From Puffinus mauretanicus (lineage: Eukaryota > Chordata > Aves > Procellariiformes > Procellariidae), in contig JAJKFH010002859.1 of assembly GCA_023333565.1 (NCBI GenBank), forward strand, positions 1 to 64,000: 64,000 bases of DNA. Reading direction: 5' to 3'. A program made the position numbers and the translations under genes. This document shows, piece after piece, positions 24,912 through 37,500 of the stretch. Under the pieces are notes generated by a model that saw nothing but the letters and a program-made list of their open reading frames with translations, did not search any database and was not told the DNA's origin. Each line of letters opens with the position of its first letter. Position 1 is the stretch's first letter.

Positions 24912-24980
24912 GTGATAAACTATGAGCAGTGGATTCCACCACGAGATCACAATCCAAGTGTGGCTGGTAACAGTGACATG
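24912..24980 (+). CDS. SAMSN1: SAMSN1 long-form upstream exon (69 nt)
   Basis: A 23-codon exon between CTTGCCATCTAG and the good donor GTGAGT, in phase 0 at both ends. It reads VINYEQWIPPRDHNP then SVAGNSDM. Joined to the next exon (GTEPDDKAESL) it gives an acidic run before a KRLQKLV motif. SASH1 has the same arrangement as I recall it: KEYEAQHRQ..DPADW, then NSREQSDDETEE and KRLHKLV. The exon length is a multiple of three, so it could be skipped without changing the frame. Confidence 0.75.
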
Positions 24981-25106
24981 GTGAGTTGCCATGAAAATTT
25001 TTTTTCATCAGCAGCTGGCAGCCTGGAAGAACATGCTGGTTTAGTAGGATTAGCTTTACTGTATGTAGCTTCCCCAAAAGTTGAAAGATCTTTATCCATA
25101 TCCATG

Positions 25107-25212
25107 CTATTAATCATGATATCTCTTTATCTTTTATAGAATACCTTATTATTGCTCTGCTATTAATCATGATATTTCTTTATCTTTTATAGAATATCTT
25201 ATTATTGCTCTG
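25107..25212 (+). repeat. 53-bp tandem duplication
   Basis: Two adjacent copies (25107-25159 and 25160-25212) start CTATTAATCATGATAT and end TTATTATTGCTCTG, differing at only a few bases. Each copy contains CTTTATCTTTTATAG, which looks like a splice acceptor. The few differences suggest a fairly recent event. Confidence 0.9.
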
Positions 25213-28161
25213 TGATTCCCAGGAGAAAATCTGCCTATAATCCTAGCCTGCTTAGTTTGACTCTGCAGTCATTTTTGAGTAGCTGGAGTACCAGACTAAA
25301 ATAATGGGAATATTTAAAGGTCAGATATGTATGGGGAGGAGCACATGAAAGAAGTTTGTACAGTGCTTGTCTATATGTTGGTTGATCGTGACTTTGCCGA
25401 CATTTTTTAACATAAAATTTATCCAAATTCAGTGCATTTTATAGAACTAACTCTTTGTATAAATAGAGAAGCAAGTTCTCTATCATCATGTACTGTTTTA
25501 ATATCCACTATGTGCAGCAAGGGTATTACTGAAACTTTCAAAAAATTTCTATGGTACAATAATGATAGCACCATTGACACAGTAAACATACAGTAATTTT
25601 TGTCTTCTCACTAGTACACTATACTCTGAATTTAACTGCATAGGTAATCATGATTAAATCATTGCAGTTCTTTGGGAAAGGCAAACCAGTTGAGGAAAAA
25701 TCACAGAGATTAGACTCTGCCATGACTAAATTCTTTATGCTGAGAAGTGACATACTGTGCAAGTACTTTTATTGAAATTAATGCAGTTACACCCAGGAAA
25801 GAGAGTGCTCAACAGGACTGAGATTGCTGGAATCTGACCAACAGTGTTTTACACTAGCTTCCAAATTGCTGTATTTCTGTCACCAGGTTAATCCTCATAA
25901 CATCTCAGTGGGCAAAGATTTCTAAGGTATTCAGAACATCTTAGGATAAACTGGAAACAGTTTATCAGACATAATTTAGGTCTTTTTTTCCTGTAGTACA
26001 TTTTTATAAGTGCATTTTTAAAATGTATATTTTTTGTTCAGAAGTATTCATGCACACTTCATGCAAATTATTTGCAACTAAAGGGCAGCCTGGGATTTAC
26101 TTTTCTACACAATTCATTTTTATTTGTGGTGTGAGATGATTTTGCATGACTAAAACCTGTTAAGCAGGGAAATAAAGAATATTCTTGTTCATGATGGGAT
26201 TCTTTCCTTTTAGATAGCTTTGCTTATAGATTGGGCAAAACACAAGCACAGCTACAATATTCAAGTGAGCAAATGCTCTGACCCTAGAACATAGAGGGGG
26301 AAAAAATTTAAAAGTCTTTAAATGTGTTTTAAATGAACAGCTTTTTATGAGTGGAGACTTACTGCTCTGTGCACTGGTCTTCAATATTCCCCCATAGTTC
26401 CTTTTGGAACATCTTTCCCGTTCCACAAAGAAGCAAGGTACTGGAAAGTAGCGTACTCCAAATTAGTGTACATTACTGGTCCAACCAGTAGCGCTGCACA
26501 TTCTGTCACTGCACTTCCTTCTCTCATCTCCTGGACAGTGGCAACTACAGATACCAGATTCCAGATAACACAAACAGCAAGAAGAAGATTGCCTGAAACC
26601 AGAGCATAACATTTAATGGGTTTTTCTCACTTTTATGCATTCTTTCACTAAGCTGTGGCTGAGGGTTGCTAGGACAATACACCAAAACTGTGAGACCAGG
26701 ATGGTCAGTTCACCTGATTGTCTGTCTGGTTTCTACATCAAAGAATGTTTTACCTCTGTTCAGATAGGCAGCTAAACTTCTGGATTTGAATGCTTAGGTA
26801 AACCAAAATAAAATGTTTTAAATTTAAAAGCTGTCCCATCACTAACTGATACTGCATGAGCTTTTTTCTCCATAAAAGGGGGTTACTGTATTTATTTAAG
26901 CACTTATGAGGTTTCACTAACAATAGAATCTACCAAATGAGTGCTTTTAAGGTAAAGAGGATTAGAGTTTGCCATTAATAAAATTAGCTGAATAGATTAT
27001 CTTCCATGTATCTTGATGTCTCTGATGGAAATCCCAGATCATAACTCAAAGTCATCATGTTGCTTTTGTATCATTATTTATAAGTGAACAAATGGTTATT
27101 ACTACAAGAGATCTTACATTAGAGCAATATTAGCATTTTAAACCCACTGTGGTTTATTTTGCAACAATATCTCACAATGAGAGACTGAAAAAATACACCT
27201 CAATTTCTCTCTTTAGCAAATCTAAAACTGCAGTCCTACTATCTTCAATTTGGAAGAGGGGAGATGGGGCTTGAAATACAAATCAGAACATGACTAATCT
27301 AAGGATGCTTGGATTTAGCCCACAGTGGATGATGAATACTCAGATACAAACTGTAAAAGGGTCCTAAGCTGAGCAGAGTTTTAAGGTGGATCTGCTGAGA
27401 CCTTATCCTACAGTGAAGATCCTCAAGAAGACCTAAAGGGTTTTAAACTCAAAAACACTAGGTTTTATTAGTCTACAAAATAAAATAATTAATTCTTAAA
27501 ATGACAGAAATTGAAAGTGCCTAGGTTTTGCCTATATTAGTAACTAGCACAGAGTAATATGTGAGTATCAGCACAGCAGAACAGTTGGTGCTGATAAGCT
27601 GATGTCCATACTATATGCATTATGGGGGATCTACCTGTGTTCAGATCCTCTCTGTTGGACATCCAATAGTAGCTGGAGTTCATCAGTTTAACTTCTGGAA
27701 AGCATCTTTCATGTTAATTTCATCTGCTATGAATTCAGTTTGTGGCACTTTGAGACCAAAATGCAGCTTACAGGGATAGCTGTGGAATGTACTTCAAATA
27801 TATGTCCCTGATCGAAACTAAAATACTAATGTAAGCCATAACTTACAAAAGACACTGGAGACATGAAAAAGTGTTTACATTTAGTTCTCTGGCTTCCCGC
27901 TATGTTCCAGTGGTTGAGTCCCAGTTCCCAGGACAGTCTGCAGTCTTCAAGGAATGCCACGTGCTGCTGAGAAGGGAGTCTAAACCCAAGTGCTGTCCAC
28001 CATGGAAACTTCTGCATTACTCACTGTGTTTAGCAAAAGGAGGACTCCTAAGGTCCTATCCTTAAGGAAAGAAGTCAGCATAGCTCCATCAGCATGAATG
28101 GGATCATACTAATTTATATCAGCCATGAAGGAAACCATTAAAGGTGTATCTAGAGATAGAC

Positions 28162-28220
28162 TAATAATAATAATAATAATAATAAATAATAATAATAATA
28201 ATAATAACAACAACAATAAT
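28162..28220 (+). repeat. (AAT)n / (AAC)n microsatellite
   Basis: A run of TAA/AAT triplets interrupted once by an extra A, then three AAC triplets. A simple, probably length-variable tract. Confidence 0.95.
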
Positions 28221-29144
28221 GTTTTACATAGCTAAGAACATTTCATCAGAACAATGCCTGAAATAATAAAATAGTTTCAGATCAGATTTTTTTGTGTGTA
28301 ATTTTACACATGCGGGTATATGTTTATTTTGCAAGGTCATGCTTGGTTCAAGACAATTTCTAATATTCTGTTAGTCCATTGGTCTTACATGAGGATATAC
28401 CAGATTCTGTAGGCTATTAAATCCCCATGCCAATTTATAGCTGGACCAAGATGAACTGGTGGTGCAAATCATTTGGTACAAACCCTTTCAAGGTTTGAAA
28501 TCAAACATCTGAATATATAGGGGAACGTCACCTATTCTCACCTAGCTTTCACTAGCTCTCTGCTTCAACTTATTATAGTTTCAACACAATTGTCTAGTGA
28601 CACAAAACTAAATACACATAAAAATGTGCTTTGCCTGGGCATAGAAGTCTTGGACTTCTATTTCTGCTTACAGAACCTCACGTCTTCATAGAAATATCTG
28701 AACCTTTGGCACTTGAAGCACAGCCATCTTTATAAGCAGTTATCTGTCAAGTGAACGGTGGTCTTTTTTTAAATCTGAAATTAACATACACCCTCTCTCT
28801 TATCATTGCTGCAGGGGATGGATGTAACTTGTAATATGTGAATGCTGGGGCTTCAGATGTGCTTCATGCTAAGACTTTGCAAAAAGCCTTTAACCCAAAT
28901 GAAAGCTGAGGTGTTCAGAATGTCTTGAGACCCATCCCTAGGCAGCCTGCCCACTATACATTAGATTGTGCTGGCAAACTCCCTGATGACTTTGTCTCAA
29001 AAGACATATGAGGAAGCAGAAAGAATCTATGATGTGTGACCTAATTGTTGGGGAGAGTGCAATAAAGGTCTCTGCATTTCTACCTTCTGATAACATCAGC
29101 ACTAGCACTTAATCACTTGTAGTATCACCAAAGATGCATTGCCA

Positions 29145-29240
29145 CAATAGGCCAAATTCGTTATCGGTGTAAATGGGTGAACATCCATAGAAGCCAGACA
29201 GTATTGTTCCAAAAAGTAGCCATTGGTGAATTATGGTTTT
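29145..29240. repeat. Possible ancient amniote repeat fragment
   Basis: GCCAAATTCGTTATCGGTGT followed by AAATGGGTGAACATCCATAGAAG resembles old sauropsid repeats with a GTGTAAATGGG...TCCATTGAAGTCAATGG pattern. It is strongly decayed, and the recognition is from memory. Confidence 0.35.
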
Positions 29241-30030
29241 ACTCATTTCTAATATATTTACCTTTTTTGGTTTCTAATGAAAAACAGATACGCTATGTGA
29301 AACACAGCATATGACTATGGAAGAGAGGTTATTTGCTGTCAAAGTATGAAATTTCTCTCTGAAGCTCACAGAGAAGTTCAGAGTGAGACTGGGAGTGAAC
29401 TCAAATGTTTCTGGACTGATTTGCAAGATAGCAGCTGGTTTAACATAAGTGAAAGCGTGTGAGATGGCTGCACGTTCACAAAGTCCCTGCTCTAGGAGCC
29501 TGTAGTACCCAAACCTTGAGTTTCTCCAGTAGGACGGTGTTGGAATGTACAATAACAGCTTTGAATTGTCATTTATGTCATTGTCATTTAATCTAGGAGA
29601 GGAAATAAGGCCTTGAATAAAGGAAGACATCAGTATTTCAGAACATACTCCCATGCACATTTAAATGCAGTAGCTCGCCACATCTGGGATTTCTGTGCAC
29701 ACCTAAAATGCTCTTGGATATTGTAGTGGATGCATATATTAAAATGTTTTCTGGAACTAATCTGGTATTAAGTAATACTGGGGTATTAAAGGAAAGTAAT
29801 ATGTAAGCAGCAATATGAACACTGATCTAAATTTGATGCCTCTTGTAATTTGCCTTTTTTCTTTTTTTGTATCTATTGGTCCCAAGCAAGGAAATGCCTA
29901 ACTTTTAAAACATTGTGTAGATGATTAATTCTTTGAACGACTTCGTCATTCTCAAAACAAGCACCATGTTACCCTTAGTTTTTATTTGCAGGGTTTGAAT
30001 ACTTTTAACGTCTTTGGTTTTTTTTGCCAG

Positions 30031-30154
30031 GGTACAGAACCAGATGATAAAGCAGAGTCCCTGGGAACATTAAAACGATTGCAGAAATTGGTCCGAACCA
30101 AAAAAACGACTACACAAAGCTTGGAGGATGTCAAACATGTTTTGCTCCCCCTCA
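30031..30154 (+). CDS. SAMSN1: SAMSN1 long-form upstream exon with KRLQKLVRTKK motif
   Basis: A clear internal exon of 124 nt: a T-rich tract ending TTTTTTTTGCCAG before it and the consensus donor GTAAGT after it. It reads GTEPDDKAESLGTLKRLQKL, then VRTKKTTTQSLEDVKHVLLPL plus one base (A). The series acidic stretch, KRL.KLV and basic run corresponds to SASH1 SDDETEESVKFKRLHKLV followed by TRRVRKKLIRVEE. The last A joins AT of the exon at 31168 to form AAT (Asn), so the frame is kept. I have no function for this segment beyond its likely role as a flexible, possibly phosphorylated or helical linker N-terminal to the SLY domain. Confidence 0.87.
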
Positions 30155-31167
30155 GTAAGTAAAGCATCATATCAGCGTCCTTTTTCCAACATTTGGCAAA
30201 TGACACTGTATTGAACATAACTGTAAACAATCCTGTCCTGGTCTGTCATTCACCACCCACAATTTTCAAACCCCAGCTGAGATGTTACTGTGATACCACT
30301 TTAGTGCTGACTTCCTCATAGTGTGAAAACCTGTTTCCTGTCACACTAGCTTGAGTTTTGTAACAGTATATCTTGCAAGTGGGGATTTTAGCTAAATAGA
30401 ACTGTATAACAGTGGGGCCTCCGTGCTGGGGACAATTTGGTTTTAGTTCCTATTTTGTATCATGTTTCAGATCAGAAAGGCAAAACTCACAAATGCAATA
30501 GACACAGGAATTCTAAACTGATGCTGAGCTCTGGTTATTTTCTTGAGTCTCCTATAGATCACTGATCTGACTGTGCAGCAGTTCTTCATCTGAACTTGTT
30601 TTGCCAGCATTAATTTAACAGTGCATGCATTTGTTGTACGGTGCATTTGTGTATATGATTATTTTTAAACCAATACTAGCAAAATGAGTTTAAACTATCT
30701 GATGAACAAATCATTGCTTGGGCTGAAACACATGAGAAAATTTAGATTTCAGCAACCACTTTGTAACTACAACATACATACTGGGAAGGGGTGGGAGAGG
30801 AATTATCCAGAAAAGCTTTCTGAACTTTTCCAATATTTAAGCTAAACTCACGCTCTCTGCAACTATGCAGCAATATGACATTTAATTAGCAAATTTTCAT
30901 GTTCAGTGTAGAACCAGTATAATTTTCCAGGCTTTTGAGGGAACAAGAAAAATTTACCAAATGGAGAATAAATCTTGCTTTTGGCTCAGATGTCTGACCC
31001 AGTACAAAATCCTTTCCATCTCACTCATTATCATTATTATTTGGTTTTTACGGAGTCCTTGGCTTTTTCATTATATATAATGCAACGGACAGCATTTAAG
31101 AAAAAAAGTGTGCTATTTTCTCTATGAATTGCAACATATTGTAACAGAAGTATTTGCATTTTTAAAG
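30155..31167 (+). other. Short intron
   Basis: About 1 kb of AT-rich intron with a normal donor and acceptor. Nothing else is recognised. Confidence 0.65.
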
Positions 31168-31544
31168 ATACATTAGAAGATGCTTGCCTCTCTGAAGAGA
31201 ATGAAGAAGCACTAACTTCTTGCATGAAACTGTCAAAACCTCAGGAAAAGAAGACCTGGAAAGACAACGTGAGGAGAAAAGAAGAGACTGAGACTAGGGC
31301 AGATTTTATTTCTGCATCTCTGGGCCGCTCATACACTTCCAGACTTAATAATTTAGGAACTATTTCAATCCATTCGGAAACCGAATTTCACTTGTGGAGT
31401 GACTGGAAGCCATTTCCTGATAACCAGCTCTGTCCTTGTGACTTCTTGATTTCAAAAATAGAAGAATGGGAAAATTGTACTTGCTCTTCTCATCAGCCAC
31501 ATCTGACATATTCCCTAACTGATATGGATCTACAGTACTCCTGG
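31168..31544 (+). CDS. SAMSN1: SAMSN1 long-form large exon (377 nt)
   Basis: The largest exon here: acceptor GCATTTTTAAAG, donor GTAAGT directly after TAC TCC TGG. Open throughout, it encodes 125 full codons after completing the Asn codon. Features in order: an acidic stretch TLEDACLSEENEEALTS; a basic stretch KKTWKDNVRRKEETETR; SLGRSYTSRLNNLGTISIHS; a Trp/Cys-bearing part FHLWSDWKPF, LCPCDFL and ENCTCSS; and the end LTDMDLQYSW. In SASH1 the matching region is Ser-rich and ends LDTWGAG before RKLVK, so the terminal W may be the equivalent position. The rest has diverged beyond what I can align. It ends in phase 0, compatible with the open frame at 48923. No transmembrane segment or known domain is visible. 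The start codon at 31224 is probably not used. Confidence 0.8.
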
Positions 31545-34500
31545 GTAAGTGGAAGTGGTTTCTTTTGTGCTGATATGCATAAAAAGTGGAAACTTTTTGC
31601 TCTGATTCAGCATTAAAGAGATGCTGTCAACTTCCATGTGGTTATGAAATGCAATAAACCAAATTTAGATTTCAGGTAAATGGATGTGAATGCATTGTTC
31701 AGGCTAACACCAGGGGTTCATATAGCCCTAGGTAGTTCATTTTTAACCATGCAGACATCAGCAGCTTTGAGATGGAAGGCTTTAGGCTATTCTCTTTCTC
31801 ATCAGACACAGTGGTTTTTTTCATCTGTACATTAAATACTCATCCTTCCAGGCTTAGAAAACTTTCTGGAAGTCTGGGGTGAGTCGGTAAGGGTCAAGGA
31901 AGCCATTGGGCATGGATCAGGCCCCTAGAGGTCACTGCAATACTAGTAAAGGACACTAGAGTTATTTAGACAAATATCAGAGGTTGAAGAGGCATCGGTG
32001 TTTCTGCCTTCTTGGATAAGTTCAGCTGGTGGAGCCTATTTGTGCAATTACCTTTGTGGCAGCTAGAATTTTTAGGGCCAGATATAAAGGAGCAGAGTTT
32101 AACCTTGGTCTGAAATTATCTTTCTGGATAGCTATGTGGAGGAGGTTTTTCTATTTTAATTGCTGGCTTTTTTTAAAGGGCTATTTAAAACTAGAAAAAC
32201 AAAACCAACAAAAACTTTAGTTGGAGAGATATACAAAATATGGACACTGCAACAAGGCTTTTCTCCCTCTCCTCACTGGGCACAGCAGGTCTTCTGGCAG
32301 TACTCCACATAGTGGTAAGCACATGGAGGGTGACTGGTTGACTGAAATATATCAGGGAAGAAGTAAAGAGTAGCCTCTTTTCCCTTTATGCCCATTCCCT
32401 CTACAGCGCTCCAGGGACAGAGCTGGTTCTCACCCTGCAATAAGGCCAACCCCCAGGAACGAGCATCTAAACCACAGGAGGAAAGATACCTGCTGAAACC
32501 TGCCAGCTGAGTGTCCAAAAGGAGACCTGAGCAACCATAACCTTAGATCAGAGAGTGTCCTGCTGAAAATAGCATTTTCTCTAACATGTGCTCATACATC
32601 ATTAGGAAAGGTACACACACATAGATGTGTGGGTCAATATAGCAACCATATTTCTAAATAAATGGAGGTAGTCATTCAGTTTCTTTTCAATGACACAGTA
32701 GCTGACATAACAACAGGCAGTACCTGAAACATGGGATTTATCTAGCTGAATGTAACCCAGAAGATTTTCCTGGGATTTGACATAGAAAACAGAAAGGCTA
32801 AAGCTTTGATTGATGGAACTGTAATTAGAAGAGAGAGAAAGCAGATTACCCCTAAAAAAAGCTGAGAAAGGTGCAGCAGTGAAACCCTGGACAGCCTCAG
32901 CACTGCAAACTCCCAGGGAGAGCCCCTGGAGACAGACCTTTGGGGCAGAGTGGTGGCAGAAATAGGCTGGGAGCTGTGAACAAAGACTGTGCTCTGGCGG
33001 GTGAGTTGTCCTGTCTGCCAGTAAAGAGGACTCTGTAGAAACCGGATTGTGTCAGGGATGCTGGGCTCCATCGTATGCCTGCTCCTAATGAAAGCAACTT
33101 TCAGCATCCCAAGCTAAGGCTGAAGTCCCAGGGCAAAATAGTAATAATAGATGTGTCGGTCAGATTTATGAGAGCATAACTGTCAATTCAAATAATTTTA
33201 TTTCATTTTGTCACAAACAGGCTGTTAACGTTCTCTACCGTGGTGAGATTTGTACTATCCATGTTACTATTAAGTGCCAGCAAGAGGTTTAGTGCTTTTT
33301 TTTCTGCATTATTGTTTATTTTGCCATCTGCTTTCCTGACGGGCTCCCTGACTTTAATGTATCTCTGTGGGCTTAGAGTCTTTAGATTCAAATTACAGGC
33401 AATGGCAAGACATCTCATTCTTTGCATTTTCATTCTACCAACTGGCTCAATTGAAGATTACAAAGACTGGATTTTCAGTTTTGCTTTTTAAGAATCAAAT
33501 AAGCCGACACTGGTGGTTTTGCTATGAGGAGATCAGACATTGGGGATGATGCAGATGTTCTTTCTGATGTTGATTACTTTTATTAGAGTAAAACCACTAT
33601 ATGCTATAATACTCTTTCTGATTCTATGGGTAAAGTATCATTTCATTTTCTTGGCTGATCTTGGCTTGGCTACTACTCTGTTGTCTTTGCTGCAGCATGA
33701 TGTGGAGGAGAGAGCCTGAGATGTGCCACTGAAATCCTAGTTGGTATGTCCTGAATTGAGGCAAACAGGCAAAACTGGTAGATGCAAGACTAAGATCCAA
33801 GACTTTGCTATTCTATCAGAAAACTGTAGCTGATCTAATTGGGGGGACAGACAAATATCTAGGTTGGACAGATATTACCCAGACTCATCTCAGCAACATA
33901 GGCAAAGCTGATTGAGCCTAGCCTTAATTAAAGCTTGAATTGCAGATGGCAAATTAAGTAGTGCTCTCCGCTAATCAGAAGGAAAAAGATCTGTATCTCT
34001 TCGTGATAGACTGCTGTCTAGAGAGACAAAATATGAATGATCCTAATTCCCTTCCTCCAGTTTTTTCCCTTGACTCCTTTCTTCCTCTTCCTTTCTTCCT
34101 CCTCAGCACTTTACACATCCTCCCTTATGGTGCTTCATATTGCCATTGTTTGTTTCACCTAAAACAATAAACAGGCTGACAGAGATCATCCAAGCTGGTC
34201 ACCTAAACAAGAACTGTGAGAACAGACTGCAAAAGTCACATCCATCTTCAGCTACGACAGGCTCACCAAACTCCTCCAGCTGCTCTTCCTTCAGCCTCCC
34301 CCAGTTAGGTGCACAATAAACACCTGTGTTAGCTGACTGCCTCCGGCACAGGGACACTGGAGACAACTCACATCTCACCCATCCTGCCCACCTTCATGTA
34401 TTATGAAAACATTTTAGAAGTCTGTATTTCTGTCCTTTAATTAAATACAGAACTGAGTGTGCTGCGTTATCATTTTATAGCCACGGTGCCACCGTTAGCA

Positions 34501-37500
34501 ACTTTGTGCGAAGTTAACTTAGACATAGGTCATTTTTTTCTGCATTGTTCAGCTGTTTACAATATAATTAGTGGTCGGTCAAAATTTTGCTAGGGGCCAC
34601 ATAGAGCATCGCTTTTTTTGGTGTGTCAAGATTGCCAAGTGAAATTATTGTTACTGATATTCTTCCTAAGGAGATGTAATTTGTAAATAGTTCTTCCTTA
34701 GAAAGTGGAAGAATATAGTTAAGAAAATACTGAATACTTCAGCAAAAAAGAAAAAAATATGCCTGGATAAAGAACCTACTATGCTGCATATTTTCATGTT
34801 ACCACAAAGTATATTGGGGAGAGAAATGAGTGATCCAGGCCGGTGTTTGTAATGTTATGCATCAGCTGAAAATCAGGCACAGGATGGAAGAAAAGATTGT
34901 CCAGACACTACTTCAACAACCACTTGACCTTAATGTGAAAGGTTATTGGTTTTTTAACTTTTTATTCCTCAAGCTTAGCCCTGCAGAAAACAGTTCAGCT
35001 ATCTCAGACTTTTTTTTCCGCTTTTTTTTTAAATTGTGGTTACTAGAAGCTGCCCTTCTGCTATTTGTATGCTAAGATCTTCACTACCCTAACAAAGTAG
35101 TATACTTAGAAGTGCCATGTCCATATGACCTTTGTACAAGCCATTTCAGCCTTCTGTTGCTTTTTGTCAATCTGTGCAATTGCATAAGGCTTTTGCAGCC
35201 TCATGTAAGGCACGGAAAACCTAGACTCAGAAGCTTGGAAAGTACAGGAGCTTGATGGGCTTGACTGGCCCTGAAACAGGCACAGAGTAGAGCACGTAGT
35301 GGGGTCACAACTGAGGGGTCTTCTTCACAAAAGTGTTCCCAGACTGTCTTGGACAGCCTGAGACAGAGAGAGAAAACCTGATGAGTCCCTTTCTCCTCTC
35401 CCTCAGTACTTTAACATGCTACTTCACTGGCTGACCCATCCACTCTCCCAGTAACTGTGCAATATGGAAGCTGTGTTTGTAGGATGACACAGGCATCTTT
35501 TACAGGAAAGGGAGAGGCGACAACATCTCCTGTTGGAGACAAATCAGCAGAGAGCTACTGGAAGTGGGTTTCTCTTCTTGCAGTATCTTAGAAGCATGGT
35601 TAGATTTAACAGAAGGATTTAGTCATTGATACTATAAGAATATTTATCTGTTGCAACCTGTGTTTGGTATTCAGTGAGAATGAAAAGACAAGGGTCATTT
35701 CCCAAGACTAGAGAAGACCTGGAATTTTGGTGAGGAGAAAGAAAAAATCTAAGGGTGCTGCAGAGCAAGATATCTTTTCTCTCCCATTTTCAGGTTAAGA
35801 GGAGAGTAGAAAGCTTCAAAAGATTGGTTTCTATCCAATATAAATGCATTACATTGTGGTGGAATGAACAATAAGTTTGGGAAAACTGCAAGTGACTTTA
35901 ATCAAACGCCTGTGTTCATTCTCTCCATATTCCTCTCAGGAATGCCTTATGGTCTTATTGTGGTTACATTAGCCCTGCTATTGTGGCCATGGTTCTCTGC
36001 CATTTCAGTGACCCTGTGGCTTTTTGCTTTCCTCCTGGTTTGACTTGCTTTCTTGCCAGACAAGCCATTTCTCAGCATCTCCCTTTGACCCTTAGTAGAC
36101 ATGTCTAATTTGACACTCATTTGTTTGTTCTCAGCTCTATTTTTGGACATTTTCTTGTCCTAACTTTTCCTGACATATTCTGCTTACTAGGTTCTGGTTC
36201 CTGGTTGCCCCATAACAGCTTGCTTGCTTGCTGTGATTGCCCTTACCCTGCACTCCATACTGCCTCTGCTGCTCCTGATCATCTTGGTTCTCAAAGAGGT
36301 GCTGTATATTGCCCTGAGGTTTACACAGTTTATTGGCTCTCTTGTGGTGACAGTGACTGATCATTGTTCTCTAGGTTAGTGGAGTGGGGAGGAAGAGTAT
36401 GCACAGCCAGTAATGAACAAACAAGGCAGAGAGTGCTCTTCTCTAGCAAAATGTGCTTCAAAGCTGAAAGCTGCATTTAACCATTTGCACAGCCCGGAGA
36501 ATGGCTGTGGGAAGATTTCTACTTCATTTCAGCCAGCAGTTTCTCCTGCGCACTAGAATGCTGTGGGCTTTAATGGACTTTCTGGCTGCTTAATTTTCTT
36601 AAGCAATTTGACTGTTTTCTGCATTTTATTCTTTCTTCAGCTAATGTCTTTCTGTTGAGAGACACCTGAACATGCTTTCTCAATTACATTTTGAATCCTC
36701 ATCCATGGCACAAACATAGCACAAAAAAGAATGCCTGGAAATCCCCAAATTGCTTTTCTGAGACACCAATTTTCAACTGCCCCAGTCACTCTAGCTTCTG
36801 CAGTGTCAGTAATAAGTGGTCCTTTTAAAAGCTGTAGCTCTTACTTGTTCCTATTTCAGTGACAAGGTAGATCCTCACCAAGTAAAAATCTATTTTCTAC
36901 TGGTGTTAGGAAGTCCTGCTCAGAGGTACCCAAGCTGAGGCCCAGAGCCTTTGCCCAGGGAAGAGATGAAGAGCAGCTGAATGGGTGGCAGTAAACAAAG
37001 CAGTCAAGACCATGATGATGGGTGTTCAGGTGATAAGCTGTGGCTGAGACATGAAAACAGAATTTGTTTTCTAAGATATGAAACTGTCCCCAGCTGCTTC
37101 TCTTTCGTCTTATCATATCTTCATTTACAAGCCCGTGACAGGTTTCGTGTTGCTTTTTATAACATTCTAGCTAATTTCACCTGTTACCCTGCTCTCCCCA
37201 TCAGTCCACCAGCTCAGCCCTTCACTCTGTGTACTCAGCACGGCTCTTGCAGGGTAAAGAGGTAGCTAGAACCTCCCATCCCTTGCTCCCCAGACTGCAT
37301 AGTCTTTGAAGGTACATGAACTGACACACAAAGAGGAACAGTGCCACAGCTAAATCTAGCACATGGTTAAATTCAAAGGCACTCACTATTTCCCAGTTCA
37401 AACCCTGTCCCAGAACCTTGTGAAAGCTTATTTTGAATTTTAAGCCTGTGCAGGGGTGGGGATTGAGATATATTTATATATGTCTGTTGTAGTCAAATGC

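Larger units (their letters stand above)
24981..30030 (+). other. Intron
   Basis: About 5 kb. It contains a 53-bp tandem duplication (25107-25212), an AAT microsatellite (28162-28220) and a decayed ancient repeat near 29145-29240. No other exon is convincing. The 128-codon minus ORF at 29274-29660 has no recognisable motif. Confidence 0.5.

Noticed and set aside
29274..29660. 128-codon minus-strand ORF
   Set aside because: Length is within chance expectation for 64 kb in six frames. It has no domain, splice context or conserved pattern.
35775..35860. Possible exon after CTCCCATTTTCAG reading VKRRVESFKRLV
   Set aside because: It lacks a plausible donor before a stop, and the direct 31544-48923 join matches SASH1 better.
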